NCBI RefSeq assembly: GCF_031127815.1 | Contig: NZ_JARXHY010000005.1 | Span: forward strand, 186,001-250,000 | From: Pelagicoccus sp. SDUM812003 | GTDB lineage: Bacteria > Verrucomicrobiota > Verrucomicrobiia > Opitutales > Opitutaceae | Reading direction: 5' to 3' | DNA length: 64,000 bases | Shown here: piece after piece, positions 1 through 9,893 of the stretch | Layout: the number at the start of each line of letters is the position of its first letter | Position numbering within the stretch: the first letter of the stretch is position 1 | Position numbers and translations under genes: made by a program | Notes under the pieces: generated by a model | The model's input: the letters and a program-made list of their open reading frames with translations, nothing else | Database searches by the model: none | What the model was told of the DNA's origin: nothing

Positions 1-442
1 TGGCCAGGGAGTCGAGGAAACAAGCCGCCAATCGCCCGAGACCTCCGTTGCCCAGTCCCATGTCGAGCTCCTCGTTGTAGACCGCTTCCCATTCCAGACC
101 CAGCTCCTCCACCGCCTCGCGCACTTCGTCGTAGATGCCGGCGCTGTACATGTTGTTCACCAGCATTCGTCCCATGAGGTATTCCATGGACAGGTAGTAG
201 ATGCGCCGCGAGTTCTTCTCGAAATGCGTCTTTTGCGTGGCGATCATGTTGTCCACGATGCGGTCGCGCACGGCGAGCGAGACGCAAGTCCACCAGTCGC
301 GACTGGTGGCGAGTTTCGGGTTGTGGGCCAAGGTATACTTCAGGTGATCGAGTATCGCCTGCTTCATGCAATCGGTCGAAATCTTAGTGGATTTCGAGGC
401 CGACTTCTTAGCGTTGGACTTCTTTTTAGCAGCAGTTGTCAT
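1..442 (-). CDS. glgP: Glycogen/alpha-glucan phosphorylase, N-terminal part (runs off the window)
   Basis: Reading the minus strand from an ATG at 442 gives about 147 residues. The start is a Lys/Ala/Ser-rich tail (about residues 2-20). It is followed by hallmark phosphorylase sequence: RIYYLSMEYLMGRML near residues 80-94 and LGNGGLGRLAACFLDSLA at the truncated end. The family uses pyridoxal phosphate to release glucose-1-phosphate from alpha-1,4-glucans in the cytoplasm. The catalytic C-terminal half and the PLP lysine lie outside the window. The basic N-terminal tail is an extension relative to E. coli GlgP. No clear Shine-Dalgarno precedes the ATG. The gene is divergent from the sugar symporter at 755. 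The family call is firm; the maltodextrin versus glycogen preference cannot be told. Confidence 0.93.
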   Translation of the reverse strand, partial: MTTAAKKKSNAKKSASKSTKISTDCMKQAILDHLKYTLAHNPKLATSRDWWTCVSLAVRDRIVDNMIATQKTHFEKNSRRIYYLSMEYLMGRMLVNNMYSAGIYDEVREAVEELGLEWEAVYNEELDMGLGNGGLGRLAACFLDSLA

Positions 443-754
443 GGAATTCAAAAACGGTTGGTTATGAGACTGTTGATATACGATCGGTCTCGATAAACTG
501 ACAAAGGGAAAATACCCGAAACCGTGTTTTGCGCCATAAAATCTAAGACTTTTCGCATCGTGCGACCGCTAGCACAGTCCGCGCCGACGATGCCACTCTT
601 CCCGCTTTCCCTCAGGACGTTGCAAAGCCCAAGTTAAACGTCTAATTGTTTAAGCTTCCGATTTGAGGCCCCCTCTTCATTGTCACCGAGTCCGTTGATG
701 AGCGAACGCACTCCCTCGCCCCAACCTCCCCAAACAAAGGATCTATCCTGATTT
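443..754. other. Divergent intergenic region, glgP / xylan operon
   Basis: This 312-bp stretch between two divergent genes must carry both promoters. I see no convincing sigma-70 hexamer pair. Its only clear structure is the inverted repeat described at 634-653. A GACGTTGCAAA string near 615-625 resembles one half of the TTGCAACGTTGCAA palindrome found near 38464, but a single half-site is weak evidence. Confidence 0.4.
634..653. promoter_or_regulatory. Inverted repeat TTAAAC-N8-GTTTAA, candidate operator
   Basis: Perfect 6-bp arms separated by 8 bp lie about 100 bp upstream of the sugar-symporter ATG, in the glgP/symporter divergent gap. The size and position fit a dimeric regulator site for the xylan-oligomer operon. 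No regulator gene is adjacent, so the protein is unknown. Confidence 0.3.
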
Positions 755-2251
755 ATGAGCACCTCTCACTTCACTCAAAAACTCTCTTTCCGAGAAAAGG
801 TCGGATACAGCCTTGGCGACGCCTCCGCCAACTTTGTCTTCCAGACCATGATCTTCTATCAGTTCACGTTCTACGTGGACGTATTCGGCATGTCGGCCGC
901 GGCCGCGGGCACCATGTTCCTCATCGGACGCCTCTTCGACGCCATCACCGACCCGGCCATGGGCATCATCGCCGACCGCACGGAAACCCGCTGGGGAAAA
1001 TTCCGTCCATGGCTGGTCTGGTCCGCCGGTCCCTTCGCGTTCGCCTTCTGGCTCGCCTTCACCACGCCGGACTGGTCTGATAACTGGAAGACCGCCTACG
1101 CCTTCATCATGTACTTCATGCTCTGGGGGGCCTACACCGTCAACAACGTCCCCTACAGCGCCCTCAACGGCGTGCTCACCGGCGACGTCAACGAGCGCAC
1201 CACACTTTCCACCTACCGCTTCGTTTCCGCCATGGCGGCCACCTTCATGGTTCAAGGCCTCACCTGGCCGCTGGTGGCCAAGTTCGGCGACGGAGACGAC
1301 GCGAAGGGCTGGTCCGCCACCATCGCCATTTTCGCCGCCATCTCAGTGGTCTTTTTCATCATCTCCTTCTTCAGCGTGAAGGAGCGCGTGAAGCCCGACC
1401 CGGAACAGAAGAGCTCCGTCAAGACCGACCTCAGCGACTGCTTCAAGAACAAGGCATGGGTGGTACTCTTCATCGCCACGCTCTTCATCTTCATCAATCT
1501 CGCCACCCGCGGCGGCGCATTGACGCTCTTCACCCAGTACTACGTCGACCAGGATGAACTCTTCGCCTTCATCACCCACTTCGGCGTGGTGGTTCCGGAA
1601 GGCCAGGACATGACCCTCTGGCAGAAGTGGCTCGATATCTTTGGATACATCATCAACGAGGGACGCACCAACGTTCACAACGTGGGCTTCGGTCTCTTCG
1701 GCATGATCGGAAACGCGGTCACGATCATCGGCGTGGTGCTCTCCAAGCCGCTCTCGACCGTTTTCGGCAAGAAAGCCGTCTTCTGCGGCTCCATGTTCGC
1801 CACCGCCGTCACCACCGGCTGGCTCTTCTTCCTGCCCGCGGAAAACATCACCATGCAGTTCCTGCAGGGCATCGCCTGGTCCGCTAGCTACGGCCCTTCC
1901 ATCCCGCTGCTCTGGTCCATGATCGCTGACGCAGCCGACTGGTCGGAATGGAAAACTGGACGACGCGCCACCGGCATCGCCTACGCGGGCGTCGTTTTCG
2001 CCCTCAAAGCAGGACTCGGCATCGGCGGTTTCGTCGGCTCCCTCATCCTCGGTTTCTACGGCTTCCAAGGTGGAGGCGAAGCCGCTTCCCAGGACGCGCT
2101 GCTCGGCATTCGCGTCACCGCGGGCATGTTCCCAGCAGTCCTGTTCGCGGTCGCTGGCGGCATCATGCTATTCTACCCGATCAGCAAGGAGCTCAACCTT
2201 CAGATCGGCGACGAGCTGGCGGCTCGACGTCGCGAACGCAGCGGCGACTAG
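755..2251 (+). CDS. GPH-family (MelB-like) sugar:cation symporter
   Basis: A 498-residue inner-membrane transporter. The N-terminus is typical of the glycoside-pentoside-hexuronide family: GYSLGDASANFVFQ near residues 17-30, then RLFDAITDPAMGIIADRT near residues 61-78, the loop carrying the cation- and sugar-binding aspartates. About twelve hydrophobic segments follow. A longer hydrophilic stretch near residues 270-310 is larger than in E. coli MelB. It stands 88 bp upstream of a GH8 exo-oligoxylanase and a GH67 glucuronidase on the same strand. The natural substrate is therefore probably xylo-oligosaccharide or an aldouronic acid, as for XynT-type members. That is inferred from context; the family assignment is firm. 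Confidence 0.88.
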   Translation: MSTSHFTQKLSFREKVGYSLGDASANFVFQTMIFYQFTFYVDVFGMSAAAAGTMFLIGRLFDAITDPAMGIIADRTETRWGKFRPWLVWSAGPFAFAFWLAFTTPDWSDNWKTAYAFIMYFMLWGAYTVNNVPYSALNGVLTGDVNERTTLSTYRFVSAMAATFMVQGLTWPLVAKFGDGDDAKGWSATIAIFAAISVVFFIISFFSVKERVKPDPEQKSSVKTDLSDCFKNKAWVVLFIATLFIFINLATRGGALTLFTQYYVDQDELFAFITHFGVVVPEGQDMTLWQKWLDIFGYIINEGRTNVHNVGFGLFGMIGNAVTIIGVVLSKPLSTVFGKKAVFCGSMFATAVTTGWLFFLPAENITMQFLQGIAWSASYGPSIPLLWSMIADAADWSEWKTGRRATGIAYAGVVFALKAGLGIGGFVGSLILGFYGFQGGGEAASQDALLGIRVTAGMFPAVLFAVAGGIMLFYPISKELNLQIGDELAARRRERSGD

Positions 2252-2339
2252 CGGTCGGCTCCTAATTGTATTCAAAAACTTGTTATCAGAGGGGGTGCCG
2301 CTTCGGCGCCTCCTCTTTTGCCACCCCACTCCATCCGTC

Positions 2340-3527
2340 ATGATCGGCCAAACGATTCTTGCATTCTCGATCTCGTCTCTCGCTTTCACGGGTCTGGCTG
2401 CCACGCCCGAACCGCATACCGCGCCAAACCTCTTCGCCGACTACCTAGGCAAAACGCAATCGGAGGTCGACGCCAAGGTCGACGGCGCCTTCCAGCAGCT
2501 CTTTTACGGCGATGAAATGACCGAGCGCCTCTACTACCCGGTCGAAGGCGACATGGCCTACATATGGGACGTGGCCAGCGACGACGTTCGCTCCGAAGGC
2601 ATGTCCTACGGCATGATGGTCGCAGTGCAGCTCGACAAGAAACAGGAGTTCGACCGCCTCTGGAAATGGAGCTACACCTACATGCGCCTCGATTCCGGAC
2701 CTTTCGAAGGCTACTTCAATTGGCAGAACGCCACCGATGGCACGAAGCTCGCGCCAGGCTCCGCCCCGGACGGCGAGGAGTGGTTCGCCACCGCCCTTTA
2801 TTTCGCAGCGAATCGTTGGGGAAACGGCCAGGGGATCTACGACTACCAGAGGCAGGCCGACGACATTCTACGCCACATGCTTCACAAGCAGAGCACCGAA
2901 AAGACCCTCCCCATCATCGACCGAGAGTACAATCAGGTGCGCTTCGTGCCTTGGCAGGATTGGGACGGTGTGACCGACGCCTCCTACCACCTGCCCGCCT
3001 TCTACGAAATCTGGGCCAAGCAGGCCTCGGCCGACAACGACTTCTGGGCGGCGATGGCGGATCATAGCCGAGCCTTCTTCAAAGAGGTCGCCCATCCGGA
3101 TACAGGGCTCATGCCAGACTATTCCTACTACAAGGAAACCGATCGCGAAATCGGCGACCACAAGGACTTTCGCTTCGACGCCTGGCGCGTCATGTCAAAC
3201 GTGGCTCTCGACCATGCTTGGTGGGGAGAGGATCCCCAATGGCAAGTCATGCAAAGCAACCGCATCCTAAGCTTCCTCTCCCAGTTCGAGCCTAACATTC
3301 CCAACCAGTTTTCCGTCGATGGCACGCCACTCGACCGCACCAGCTCGCCAGGACTCTACGCCATGGCGGCCAGCGCCGCCCTTGCCGCCGACCGTGAGAT
3401 AGGAGAACCTTTCGTAGAGCGTCTTTGGGAAACGGATACGCCATCCGGCCACTGGCGCTACTACGACGGCATCATATACATGCTCGGCCTACTACAGGTC
3501 AGCGGAAACTTCCAAGTCATCGAATAA
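2340..3527 (+). CDS. GH8 reducing-end xylose-releasing exo-oligoxylanase (Rex-like)
   Basis: The protein has 395 residues with a signal peptide (about residues 1-21, cleavage after GLAA), so it should act in the periplasm. The GH8 motif DDVRSEGMSYGMM puts the catalytic acid at Glu86. FRFDAWRVMSN carries the probable base, Asp280. The surrounding text (EGMSYGMMVAVQLDKK, PDGEEWFATALYFAANRWG) matches Rex enzymes (EC 3.2.1.156), which remove xylose from the reducing end of xylo-oligomers, better than cellulases. The frame is open upstream to 2070 inside the symporter gene, but the signal peptide fixes the ATG at 2340. It lies in an operon with the GPH symporter and GH67. Endo-xylanase activity is possible but less likely. 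Confidence 0.87.
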   Translation: MIGQTILAFSISSLAFTGLAATPEPHTAPNLFADYLGKTQSEVDAKVDGAFQQLFYGDEMTERLYYPVEGDMAYIWDVASDDVRSEGMSYGMMVAVQLDKKQEFDRLWKWSYTYMRLDSGPFEGYFNWQNATDGTKLAPGSAPDGEEWFATALYFAANRWGNGQGIYDYQRQADDILRHMLHKQSTEKTLPIIDREYNQVRFVPWQDWDGVTDASYHLPAFYEIWAKQASADNDFWAAMADHSRAFFKEVAHPDTGLMPDYSYYKETDREIGDHKDFRFDAWRVMSNVALDHAWWGEDPQWQVMQSNRILSFLSQFEPNIPNQFSVDGTPLDRTSSPGLYAMAASAALAADREIGEPFVERLWETDTPSGHWRYYDGIIYMLGLLQVSGNFQVIE

Positions 3528-3567
3528 CCGTCGCTCATCCAACGCCAACCCCCAACGCGCCTACGTC

Positions 3568-5727
3568 ATGCTCACGCAACTACGTAAACTCATCATAACG
3601 CTATCCCTCGTACTCGCGACGCAGATCTTCGCGGAAGACGGATACCGTCTCTGGCTTCGCTACGATGCGATTTCGGACAATGCTCTCGCCTCCCGCTACG
3701 CCAGCCGGATCGCTGCCCCTCGCGCATCTGCGGAAGCCAGCGAAACCATGAAGATAGCGACAGAGGAGCTGCAGCGTGGGCTTTCCGGCCTTTTGGGCGA
3801 ACAATATAGCGACGGCGCTCCCGCCCTTCTTCTCATCACCCCGGACTCCCCAAGCGAGCTGGCCGAGCTGCTGAACGACGAGGAGCAGGACGGGCTTGGC
3901 ACGGAAGGATACCTGATCAAGGAAATCGATTTCAAAGAAAACAGCCACATCGCCATCGCCGCGAATTCAGACCAAGGAATACTCTACGGCGCATTCGCAT
4001 TTCTAAGACACTTGCAGACGAACCAATCCCTCGAGGGCATCCGAATCGTTAGCTCTCCAAAGATCGGCCATCGTCTCCTGAACCATTGGGACAACCTCAC
4101 CCGCACCATCGAGCGCACCATGGTGGGGGCTTCCATCTGGAACTGGTTCGACCTGCCATACTACATCGAACCCTACTACCACGACTACGCTCGGGCCTGC
4201 GCCTCCGTGGGAATCAACGGGACGGTGCTCACCAACGTGAACGCGAACGCCACCGTGCTGCGGCCGCAGTTTCTGGAAAAGGTCGCGGCGCTGGCCGACA
4301 CCTTTCGCCCCTACGGCATCAGAGTCTACCTCACCGCCCGCTTTTCCGCTCCCGTAGAAATCGGAGGTCTCGAAACGGCCGATCCGCTCGATCCCGCCGT
4401 CATAAAGTGGTGGACCGACAAGATCGACGAGATCTACACCTACGTTCCAGACTTCGGCGGCTTCGTAGTCAAAGCCAATTCCGAAGGCCAACCGGGTCCC
4501 CAGAACTACGGCCGCGACCACGCCGACGGAGCTAATCTGCTGGCCCGCGCCCTCAAACCGCACGGCGGCATCGTCATGTGGCGGGCCTTCGTCTACGACT
4601 TCGAAGTCAAGGAAGACCGACACAAGCAAGCCTACACAGAGTTCACCGAACTCGACGGACGCTTCGAATCCAATGTTTCGATACAGACCAAGAACGGCGC
4701 CATCGACTTCATGCCGCGCGAGCCGTTTCATCCGCTTTTCGGCGCCACCCCCGAAACGCCGCACACGCTGGAGCTGCAAATCACTCAGGAATACCTCGGC
4801 GGCGACGTCCATCTCGCTTTTCTCGCTCCCATGTGGAAAGAGACGCTCGAGTCCGACACCTTCGCCAGAGGCCCTGGCTCCACCGTGGCCAAGATCGTAG
4901 ACGGCACCGTTTTCGACCATGATCTTACCGCCATCGCTGGCGTGGCCAACATCGGAAACGAGCGAAATTGGACCGGTCACCCGCTCGCCGCGGCCAACTG
5001 GTACGCCTTCGGTCGCCTCGCTTGGGACCATCAAATCTCCTCCGAGCAAATCGCCGACGAATGGACCCGCATGACCTTCGGAAACGACGAAGAGGTCGTC
5101 TCCACCATTGAGTCCCTCCTTCTTGGATCCCACCAGACCGTGGTCGACTACTCCATGCCGCTCGGACTGCATCACATCATGTACCCAGGCCACCACTACG
5201 GACCCGCTCCCTGGTGGAATCAAGGTCGTCCGGACTGGACCTCCGTCTACTACCACCGGGCGGACCAGGAAGGCATCGGCTTCGACCGAACCGCCAGCGG
5301 CACCGACGCCCTCGGCCAGTATGCGCCCGAAGTTCAGGAAGCTTGGGGAACGCCCGAGTCCATCCCGCACAAGTACCTGCTCTGGTTCCATCATGTGAAG
5401 TGGGACTACGAAATGCCCTCCGGTCGCACGCTCTGGGATGAGCTATGCTACACCTACCAGCAAGGCGTGGAGGAAGCAGGTGAAATGGTCGAAAAATGGA
5501 AAACCCTCGAGGGCGAGATCGATCAGCAACGCTTCGCTCGCACGCTGGCGCTGCTGAAACGCCAGCACAGCGACGCCGCGTTCTGGCGCGACGCCTGTCT
5601 GGCCTATTTTCAGACCTTCAGCGATCGTCCGATTCCGGAAGGCGTTCCCAAACCCGAGCACGATCTTGAGTACTATAAAAACTTCGAGCTCTACCACGTG
5701 CCTGGACATCCAGGAGAACAGTGGTAG
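3568..5727 (+). CDS. aguA: GH67 alpha-glucuronidase
   Basis: A 719-residue protein with an N-terminal signal peptide (about residues 1-22, ending TQIFA), so it is exported. GH67 enzymes release 4-O-methyl-glucuronic acid from the non-reducing end of glucuronoxylo-oligosaccharides (EC 3.2.1.139). The acid motif KANSEGQPGPQ gives Glu306. KNGAIDF gives Asp380 and ITQEYLG gives Glu408; their 28-residue spacing equals that of the two catalytic carboxylates in characterised GH67 enzymes. The length matches the family (about 680-720). It lies 40 bp after the GH8 gene. Together with GH8 and the symporter it would dismantle decorated xylo-oligomers in the periplasm. Many GH67 enzymes are cytoplasmic, so the signal peptide is worth noting. 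Confidence 0.95.
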   Translation: MLTQLRKLIITLSLVLATQIFAEDGYRLWLRYDAISDNALASRYASRIAAPRASAEASETMKIATEELQRGLSGLLGEQYSDGAPALLLITPDSPSELAELLNDEEQDGLGTEGYLIKEIDFKENSHIAIAANSDQGILYGAFAFLRHLQTNQSLEGIRIVSSPKIGHRLLNHWDNLTRTIERTMVGASIWNWFDLPYYIEPYYHDYARACASVGINGTVLTNVNANATVLRPQFLEKVAALADTFRPYGIRVYLTARFSAPVEIGGLETADPLDPAVIKWWTDKIDEIYTYVPDFGGFVVKANSEGQPGPQNYGRDHADGANLLARALKPHGGIVMWRAFVYDFEVKEDRHKQAYTEFTELDGRFESNVSIQTKNGAIDFMPREPFHPLFGATPETPHTLELQITQEYLGGDVHLAFLAPMWKETLESDTFARGPGSTVAKIVDGTVFDHDLTAIAGVANIGNERNWTGHPLAAANWYAFGRLAWDHQISSEQIADEWTRMTFGNDEEVVSTIESLLLGSHQTVVDYSMPLGLHHIMYPGHHYGPAPWWNQGRPDWTSVYYHRADQEGIGFDRTASGTDALGQYAPEVQEAWGTPESIPHKYLLWFHHVKWDYEMPSGRTLWDELCYTYQQGVEEAGEMVEKWKTLEGEIDQQRFARTLALLKRQHSDAAFWRDACLAYFQTFSDRPIPEGVPKPEHDLEYYKNFELYHVPGHPGEQW

Positions 5728-5735
5728 GCAGCTCT

Positions 5736-5761
5736 CCAGCTTCTCGATGACCTGAAGCTGG
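5736..5761. terminator. Hairpin between convergent genes
   Basis: CCAGCTTC and GAAGCTGG form an 8-bp stem with a 10-nt loop just after the GH67 stop and just before the end of the convergent MBL gene. There is no T-run on either side, so an intrinsic terminator is only a guess from position and stem. Confidence 0.35.
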
Positions 5762-5766
5762 GCGGC

Positions 5767-6465
5767 CTAAAATCCGCTCGGCTTCATGATGCGCTTCCAG
5801 AAACGCCTTCGCTGCGTCTCGGGCTTGGACAGATCGCAGTGGTTCGAGAGCATGCGCTTCGGGTTGAGCTGGGCCACTCGGTCCAAGGACTTCTCGAACA
5901 GTTCGGGACAGCTGTTGAGCGGCGCCCAGGGAACCACGGTGCCGAACCAGCCAGTGGCGAACAGGTCACCGCTAAAGAGCAAATCCCGCTCCTTGCTGTA
6001 GAAGCCGCAATGGCCAAATGTGTGCCCGGGCAGGTGGACCACCTCAAGCCCTCCCCAAAGGTTGATGATTTGACCGTCCTTCAGAGCCCAATCCTCCGAA
6101 ATCGGTTCGTAGGAGGAGAGCAGCTTGCCGAGGCGCTCCATCGCTCCGCAGATCCGATTGATGCCTCGATAGGAGTACCGCCCTTCGAAATGCGACTCGT
6201 CAGCCATGTGCCCGTAAACCCGCGCCCCGCTTCGTCGAACGATTTCCGCAACGTTGTAGCAGTGGTCCAAATGACCATGGGTCAACAGCACCGCTTTCAC
6301 GTGGGACCAATCCAGCCCCTCGCGGAGCAGCGCCCTTTCGATCTTCCGCAAGTGCCCCCAGAATCCGCCATCGATCAAGGTCGCCTTCCCGTTTTCCACG
6401 AGGAGGTAGCTGCTGACCAGCGAACCACGCACCTGATAAAGACCTTTCTCCAACTTGCGGATCAT
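5767..6465 (-). CDS. MBL-fold metallo-hydrolase
   Basis: About 232 residues from an ATG at 6465. The frame is open to a TTG at 6573, but the residues before the ATG do not look like the fold. The five metallo-beta-lactamase motifs are visible: the THGHLDH metal site near residue 65, PGHTFGHCG, SGDLF and NHCD near the C-terminus. Such proteins bind two metal ions. Members with this short plain layout are mostly glyoxalase-II-like or lactonase-like hydrolases, and the substrate cannot be inferred here. The gene is convergent with the xylan operon and divergent from the VOC gene. No signal peptide, so it is cytoplasmic. Confidence 0.82.
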   Translation of the reverse strand: MIRKLEKGLYQVRGSLVSSYLLVENGKATLIDGGFWGHLRKIERALLREGLDWSHVKAVLLTHGHLDHCYNVAEIVRRSGARVYGHMADESHFEGRYSYRGINRICGAMERLGKLLSSYEPISEDWALKDGQIINLWGGLEVVHLPGHTFGHCGFYSKERDLLFSGDLFATGWFGTVVPWAPLNSCPELFEKSLDRVAQLNPKRMLSNHCDLSKPETQRRRFWKRIMKPSGF

Positions 6466-6596
6466 GCTTCGAGCAAACAAGCTGAAGCAACTCAGGTCAA
6501 TGACATGGCCCTTGCCTAGCCGCTCAAAATCCGTTTTCCTCGCTACGACAACGCCCTTTTGGGACGCGAGCAACCAACTCTAACGCCATTGCACCT

Positions 6597-6965
6597 ATGA
6601 AAGCTAATCCCGTCGGATGGTTCGAACTCTACGTGGACGACATGCAGCGCGCTCAACGCTTCTACGAAGCCGTTTTTCAAACAAAGCTCCAATCCCTCCC
6701 GTCACCGCAAATCGAAATGATGGCCTTCCCCATGGACCCCGAAACGACGGGCTGCGCCGGCGCCATCGTCAAAGCGCCTGGCGTAAAACCTGGCGGCTCC
6801 ACAATGGTCTACTTCACCTGCGATGACTGCGCTGTGGAAGCGGCTCGCGTCACGGAAGCGGGCGGCTCCATCAGCCGCCCAAAAATGTCCATCGGCGAGT
6901 ACGGATACATCGCCCTCGTGGTCGACACGGAAGGAAACATGTTCGGCCTCCACTCCAACAAGTAG
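6597..6965 (+). CDS. VOC-family (glyoxalase/bleomycin-resistance fold) protein
   Basis: A 122-residue cytoplasmic protein with one vicinal-oxygen-chelate module. WFELYVDDMQRAQRFYEAVF at the start is the usual first beta-alpha unit, and GYIALVVDTEGNMFGLHS at the end is the usual last one. Homologues of this length are often annotated as glyoxalase-like, but the catalytic chemistry varies widely (lyases, dioxygenases, binding proteins), so no reaction is assigned. It begins 131 bp from the divergent MBL-fold gene. A glyoxalase I/II-like pairing of the two is conceivable but unsupported by residues. Confidence 0.8.
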   Translation: MKANPVGWFELYVDDMQRAQRFYEAVFQTKLQSLPSPQIEMMAFPMDPETTGCAGAIVKAPGVKPGGSTMVYFTCDDCAVEAARVTEAGGSISRPKMSIGEYGYIALVVDTEGNMFGLHSNK

Positions 6966-6983
6966 AGGCCGCGCATTTTGCAT

Positions 6984-7011
6984 CGCCCGGTGCGTTCGTC
7001 GCGATCGGGCG
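6984..7011. terminator. GC inverted repeat between VOC and clpB ends
   Basis: CGCCCG and CGGGCG arms with a 16-nt spacer lie in the 63-bp gap between two convergent stop codons. There is no T-run. It may act as a shared weak terminator. Confidence 0.25.
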
Positions 7012-7028
7012 GCGAGAAGCCTGGCTTG

Positions 7029-9617
7029 TTACTCGACTACCAGGGAGAGTTGATCGTCGCGCACGGCGAAACGAGCCGTATCCCCATCCTGGATATCGCC
7101 CGAGATGATGGCTTTGGCCAGGTCGGTCTGGATCGACCGCTGCATGAAGCGACGTAAGGGACGAGCTCCATAAACCGGATCGAAGCCCTTGAGGGCGACC
7201 CAAGCGATCGCTTCCTGATCGAGCTCGACCGTGATGCGGCGCTCCTCCAAGGTCTTGTTCAGGTCGACCAGCAGCAATCCCACGATGCGCTCGATGTCCT
7301 CCAGCTCCAGCGGTTTGAAGATGACCGTCTCGTCCACTCGATTCAAAAACTCCGGGCGGAAATGACGGCGCAGTTCGCTCAATACCGACTCCTTGACCGA
7401 CTCGTTGATCTGCGAACCGGCGTTCTCCAAAAGGAACTGGCTGCCGATGTTGGACGTCATGATGACGATCGTATTCTTGAAATCCACCACACGCCCCTGG
7501 GAATCGGTCACCCGACCATCGTCAAGGATTTGTAACATGATGTTGAATACGTCTGGATGAGCCTTTTCGACTTCGTCGAACAGGATGACGGAATAGGGCT
7601 TGCGACGCACCGCTTCCGTGAGCTGCCCGCCTTCCTCATAGCCGACGTAGCCCGGCGGCGCTCCGATCAAGCGAGCCACCGCATGGCGCTCCATGTATTC
7701 GCTCATGTCGATACGGATGATGGCATCTTCGCTGTCGAAAAGCGTGTAGGCCAAGGTCTTTACGAGCTCAGTCTTACCGACACCCGTGGGACCGAGAAAT
7801 ATGAAACTGCCAATGGGCCGCTTGGGATCCTTGATGCCGGCACGCGCCCGTAGTATGGCTTCGGATACATAGCGTACCGCTTCCGGCTGGCCGATCACGC
7901 GCTCCTGCAAGGCATCCTCAAGCTGCAGCAGCTTCTGACGCTCGCCCTCGATCAAACGCGTCACCGGCACGCCGGTCCATCGCGAAACGATGTCGGCGAT
8001 TTCCTCCTGCGACACTTCCTCCTTGAGGAGATGCGTCTCGCTGCTCTTCGACTCGGCGGCGGCTAGCTGAGCTTCGAGCTGCGGCAAGCGTCCATGCTTC
8101 AGCTCGGCGGCCTTGTTGAGGTCGTATGCTCGCTCCGCCCGCTCGATTTCCGATTTGGTGGTCTCGATCTGCTCGCGCAAACGCTGCAGCTGGGCGATGC
8201 CTTCCTTCTCGTTTTCCCAAATCTGTCGCTGGGCTTGCTCTTGCTCGCGCAGGTCCGCGATTTCCTTCTGCACACCGGTCAAGCGCTCCTTGGACTGGCT
8301 ATCCTTTTCCTGCAGCAGGGCAGCCTCTTCGATTTCCAGCTGCATCAAGCGGCGCGTCAGGTTGTCGAGCTCTTCGGGCAAGCTGTCCATTTCGGTGCGG
8401 ATGCTGGCGCAGGCTTCGTCCACCAGGTCGATAGCCTTGTCCGGCAGAAAGCGGTCCGTGATGTATCGGTTGGACAATACAGTTGCAGTCACCAAGGCGT
8501 TGTCCTGGATGCGCACCCCGTGGTGCACTTCGAAGCGCTCCTTCAGGCCACGCAAAATGGAAATCGTGTCCTCCACGCTGGGCTGATCAACGAGCACGCT
8601 TTGGAAACGGCGCTCCAAGGCGGCGTCCTTTTCGATGTACTTGCGGTATTCGTCCAAGGTGGTGGCACCGATGCAATGCAACTCGCCGCGGGCCAACATG
8701 GGTTTCAGCAAATTTCCCGCGTCCATGGCGCCGTCGGTCTTGCCCGCGCCCACGATGGTGTGCAGCTCGTCGATGAAGAGCAGGATGCGCCCATCGCTGG
8801 ACTTCACTTCCTGCAGCACCGCTTTGAGACGTTCCTCAAACTCGCCGCGAAACTTCGCTCCAGCGATCAATGACCCCATATCCAAAGAGAAAACGGTCTT
8901 GTCCTTGAGCCCTTCCGGCACGTCGCCGCGCACGATGCGCTGAGCCAAGCCTTCCGCAATGGCGGTCTTGCCCACGCCTGGCTCGCCGATGAGCACCGGG
9001 TTGTTTTTTGTCTTACGGGAAAGGATACGGATCACACGGCGAATCTCGTCATCGCGTCCAATCACCGGATCCATCTTGCCCGACCGGGCTCGCTCCACCA
9101 AATCGCTGCCGTACTTCTCCAGCGCCTGGTAGGTGCTCTCGGGATTCTGCGAGGTCACGCGCTGGTTTCCGCGCACCTTGCGCAGAGCTCCCAGCAACTT
9201 GTCGCGGTCGATGCCAAAGCTTTTGAATACGCTCGCTAGAGAGCTCGGTTTGCCCACCGTCGCCAAGGCCAGCAGCAAGTGCTCGACGCTGATGTATTCA
9301 TCTTTCAAAGACGCGGCTTCCTTCTCGGCCTTGGTGAACACTTCGTTCATGGCCTGCGTAACGTAGATCTTGGAGCTGTCCACGCTGCCGCTCACCTTCG
9401 GCAAGCGGTCGATCTCGCGTTCCAGAGCCAGGCTCAAACCGCTGCTAGGTATCTCCAGTTTCTTCAAGACGCCCTGCACCACGCCTTGCTCCTGATCGAC
9501 CAAGGCGGCAAGCAGGTGCAAGGTCTCAACCTCGTTGTTCTGCTTTCGGCGAGCGATCGCCTGCCCTTCAGTGAGGGCGTTACGCGCCATTTCGGTTAGT
9601 CTGTTCGGATCAATCAT
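7029..9617 (-). CDS. clpB: ATP-dependent disaggregase ClpB
   Basis: An 862-residue hexameric AAA+ chaperone that works with DnaK to extract proteins from aggregates. Visible in order: two Clp N repeats (about residues 1-145); the first AAA domain with Walker A GEPGVGKT at 211-218 and Walker B near LLFIDELHT; a long coiled-coil middle domain (about 400-530) full of Glu/Gln/Arg heptads, which separates ClpB from ClpA/ClpC; and the second AAA domain with Walker A GPTGVGKT at 609-616. The start is supported by a strong GGAGGA ten bases upstream of the ATG. No HrcA/CIRCE element and no clear sigma-32 promoter are visible in the 216 bp upstream. Confidence 0.98.
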   Translation of the reverse strand: MIDPNRLTEMARNALTEGQAIARRKQNNEVETLHLLAALVDQEQGVVQGVLKKLEIPSSGLSLALEREIDRLPKVSGSVDSSKIYVTQAMNEVFTKAEKEAASLKDEYISVEHLLLALATVGKPSSLASVFKSFGIDRDKLLGALRKVRGNQRVTSQNPESTYQALEKYGSDLVERARSGKMDPVIGRDDEIRRVIRILSRKTKNNPVLIGEPGVGKTAIAEGLAQRIVRGDVPEGLKDKTVFSLDMGSLIAGAKFRGEFEERLKAVLQEVKSSDGRILLFIDELHTIVGAGKTDGAMDAGNLLKPMLARGELHCIGATTLDEYRKYIEKDAALERRFQSVLVDQPSVEDTISILRGLKERFEVHHGVRIQDNALVTATVLSNRYITDRFLPDKAIDLVDEACASIRTEMDSLPEELDNLTRRLMQLEIEEAALLQEKDSQSKERLTGVQKEIADLREQEQAQRQIWENEKEGIAQLQRLREQIETTKSEIERAERAYDLNKAAELKHGRLPQLEAQLAAAESKSSETHLLKEEVSQEEIADIVSRWTGVPVTRLIEGERQKLLQLEDALQERVIGQPEAVRYVSEAILRARAGIKDPKRPIGSFIFLGPTGVGKTELVKTLAYTLFDSEDAIIRIDMSEYMERHAVARLIGAPPGYVGYEEGGQLTEAVRRKPYSVILFDEVEKAHPDVFNIMLQILDDGRVTDSQGRVVDFKNTIVIMTSNIGSQFLLENAGSQINESVKESVLSELRRHFRPEFLNRVDETVIFKPLELEDIERIVGLLLVDLNKTLEERRITVELDQEAIAWVALKGFDPVYGARPLRRFMQRSIQTDLAKAIISGDIQDGDTARFAVRDDQLSLVVE

Positions 9618-9834
9618 CTAAATTCGTTCCTCCAAAGCGACTCTTTCGCACAAATCATTCCGTTTAGCCTAGTCGAGCATCGACAGCACATGCAATGGCT
9701 TAAGTCACTCGTTTTCTGAACGTTGCAAAAACAGCACACCATTGTCCTTCTGCCGTCGCGCATCCAGCCCGTGACAGTTTGTCCATGCCGAGCAAGCCAT
9801 TGCCGAGCGTTTGTCACACTTAACCTAGAATAGC

Positions 9835-9863
9835 AAAAGGCCCCGAGCGCAACGCCCGGAGCC
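9835..9863 (-). terminator. Intrinsic terminator of the symporter operon
   Basis: On the minus strand a 10-bp GC stem (GGCTCCGGGC / GCTCGGGGCC, with G-T pairs) with a 5-nt loop is followed by TTTT. It lies 30 bp beyond the stop of the symporter gene at 9894. Confidence 0.75.
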
Positions 9864-9893
9864 TAGAAAATGCGCCTCGCGTGGCGAATCGGG

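Noticed and set aside
743-1255. 170-codon minus-strand frame opposite the GPH symporter
   Set aside because: Glycine- and glutamate-rich shadow; the plus strand carries the clear transporter.
4003-5394. 463-codon open frame on the minus strand across the GH67 gene
   Set aside because: Fully antisense to a gene with intact catalytic motifs. Its translation is Val/Gly/Asp-rich with no family motif, typical of GC-rich shadow frames.
9618-9834. CIRCE or sigma-32 promoter before clpB
   Set aside because: No TTAGCACTC-N9-GAGTGCTAA element and no good heat-shock hexamers could be found.
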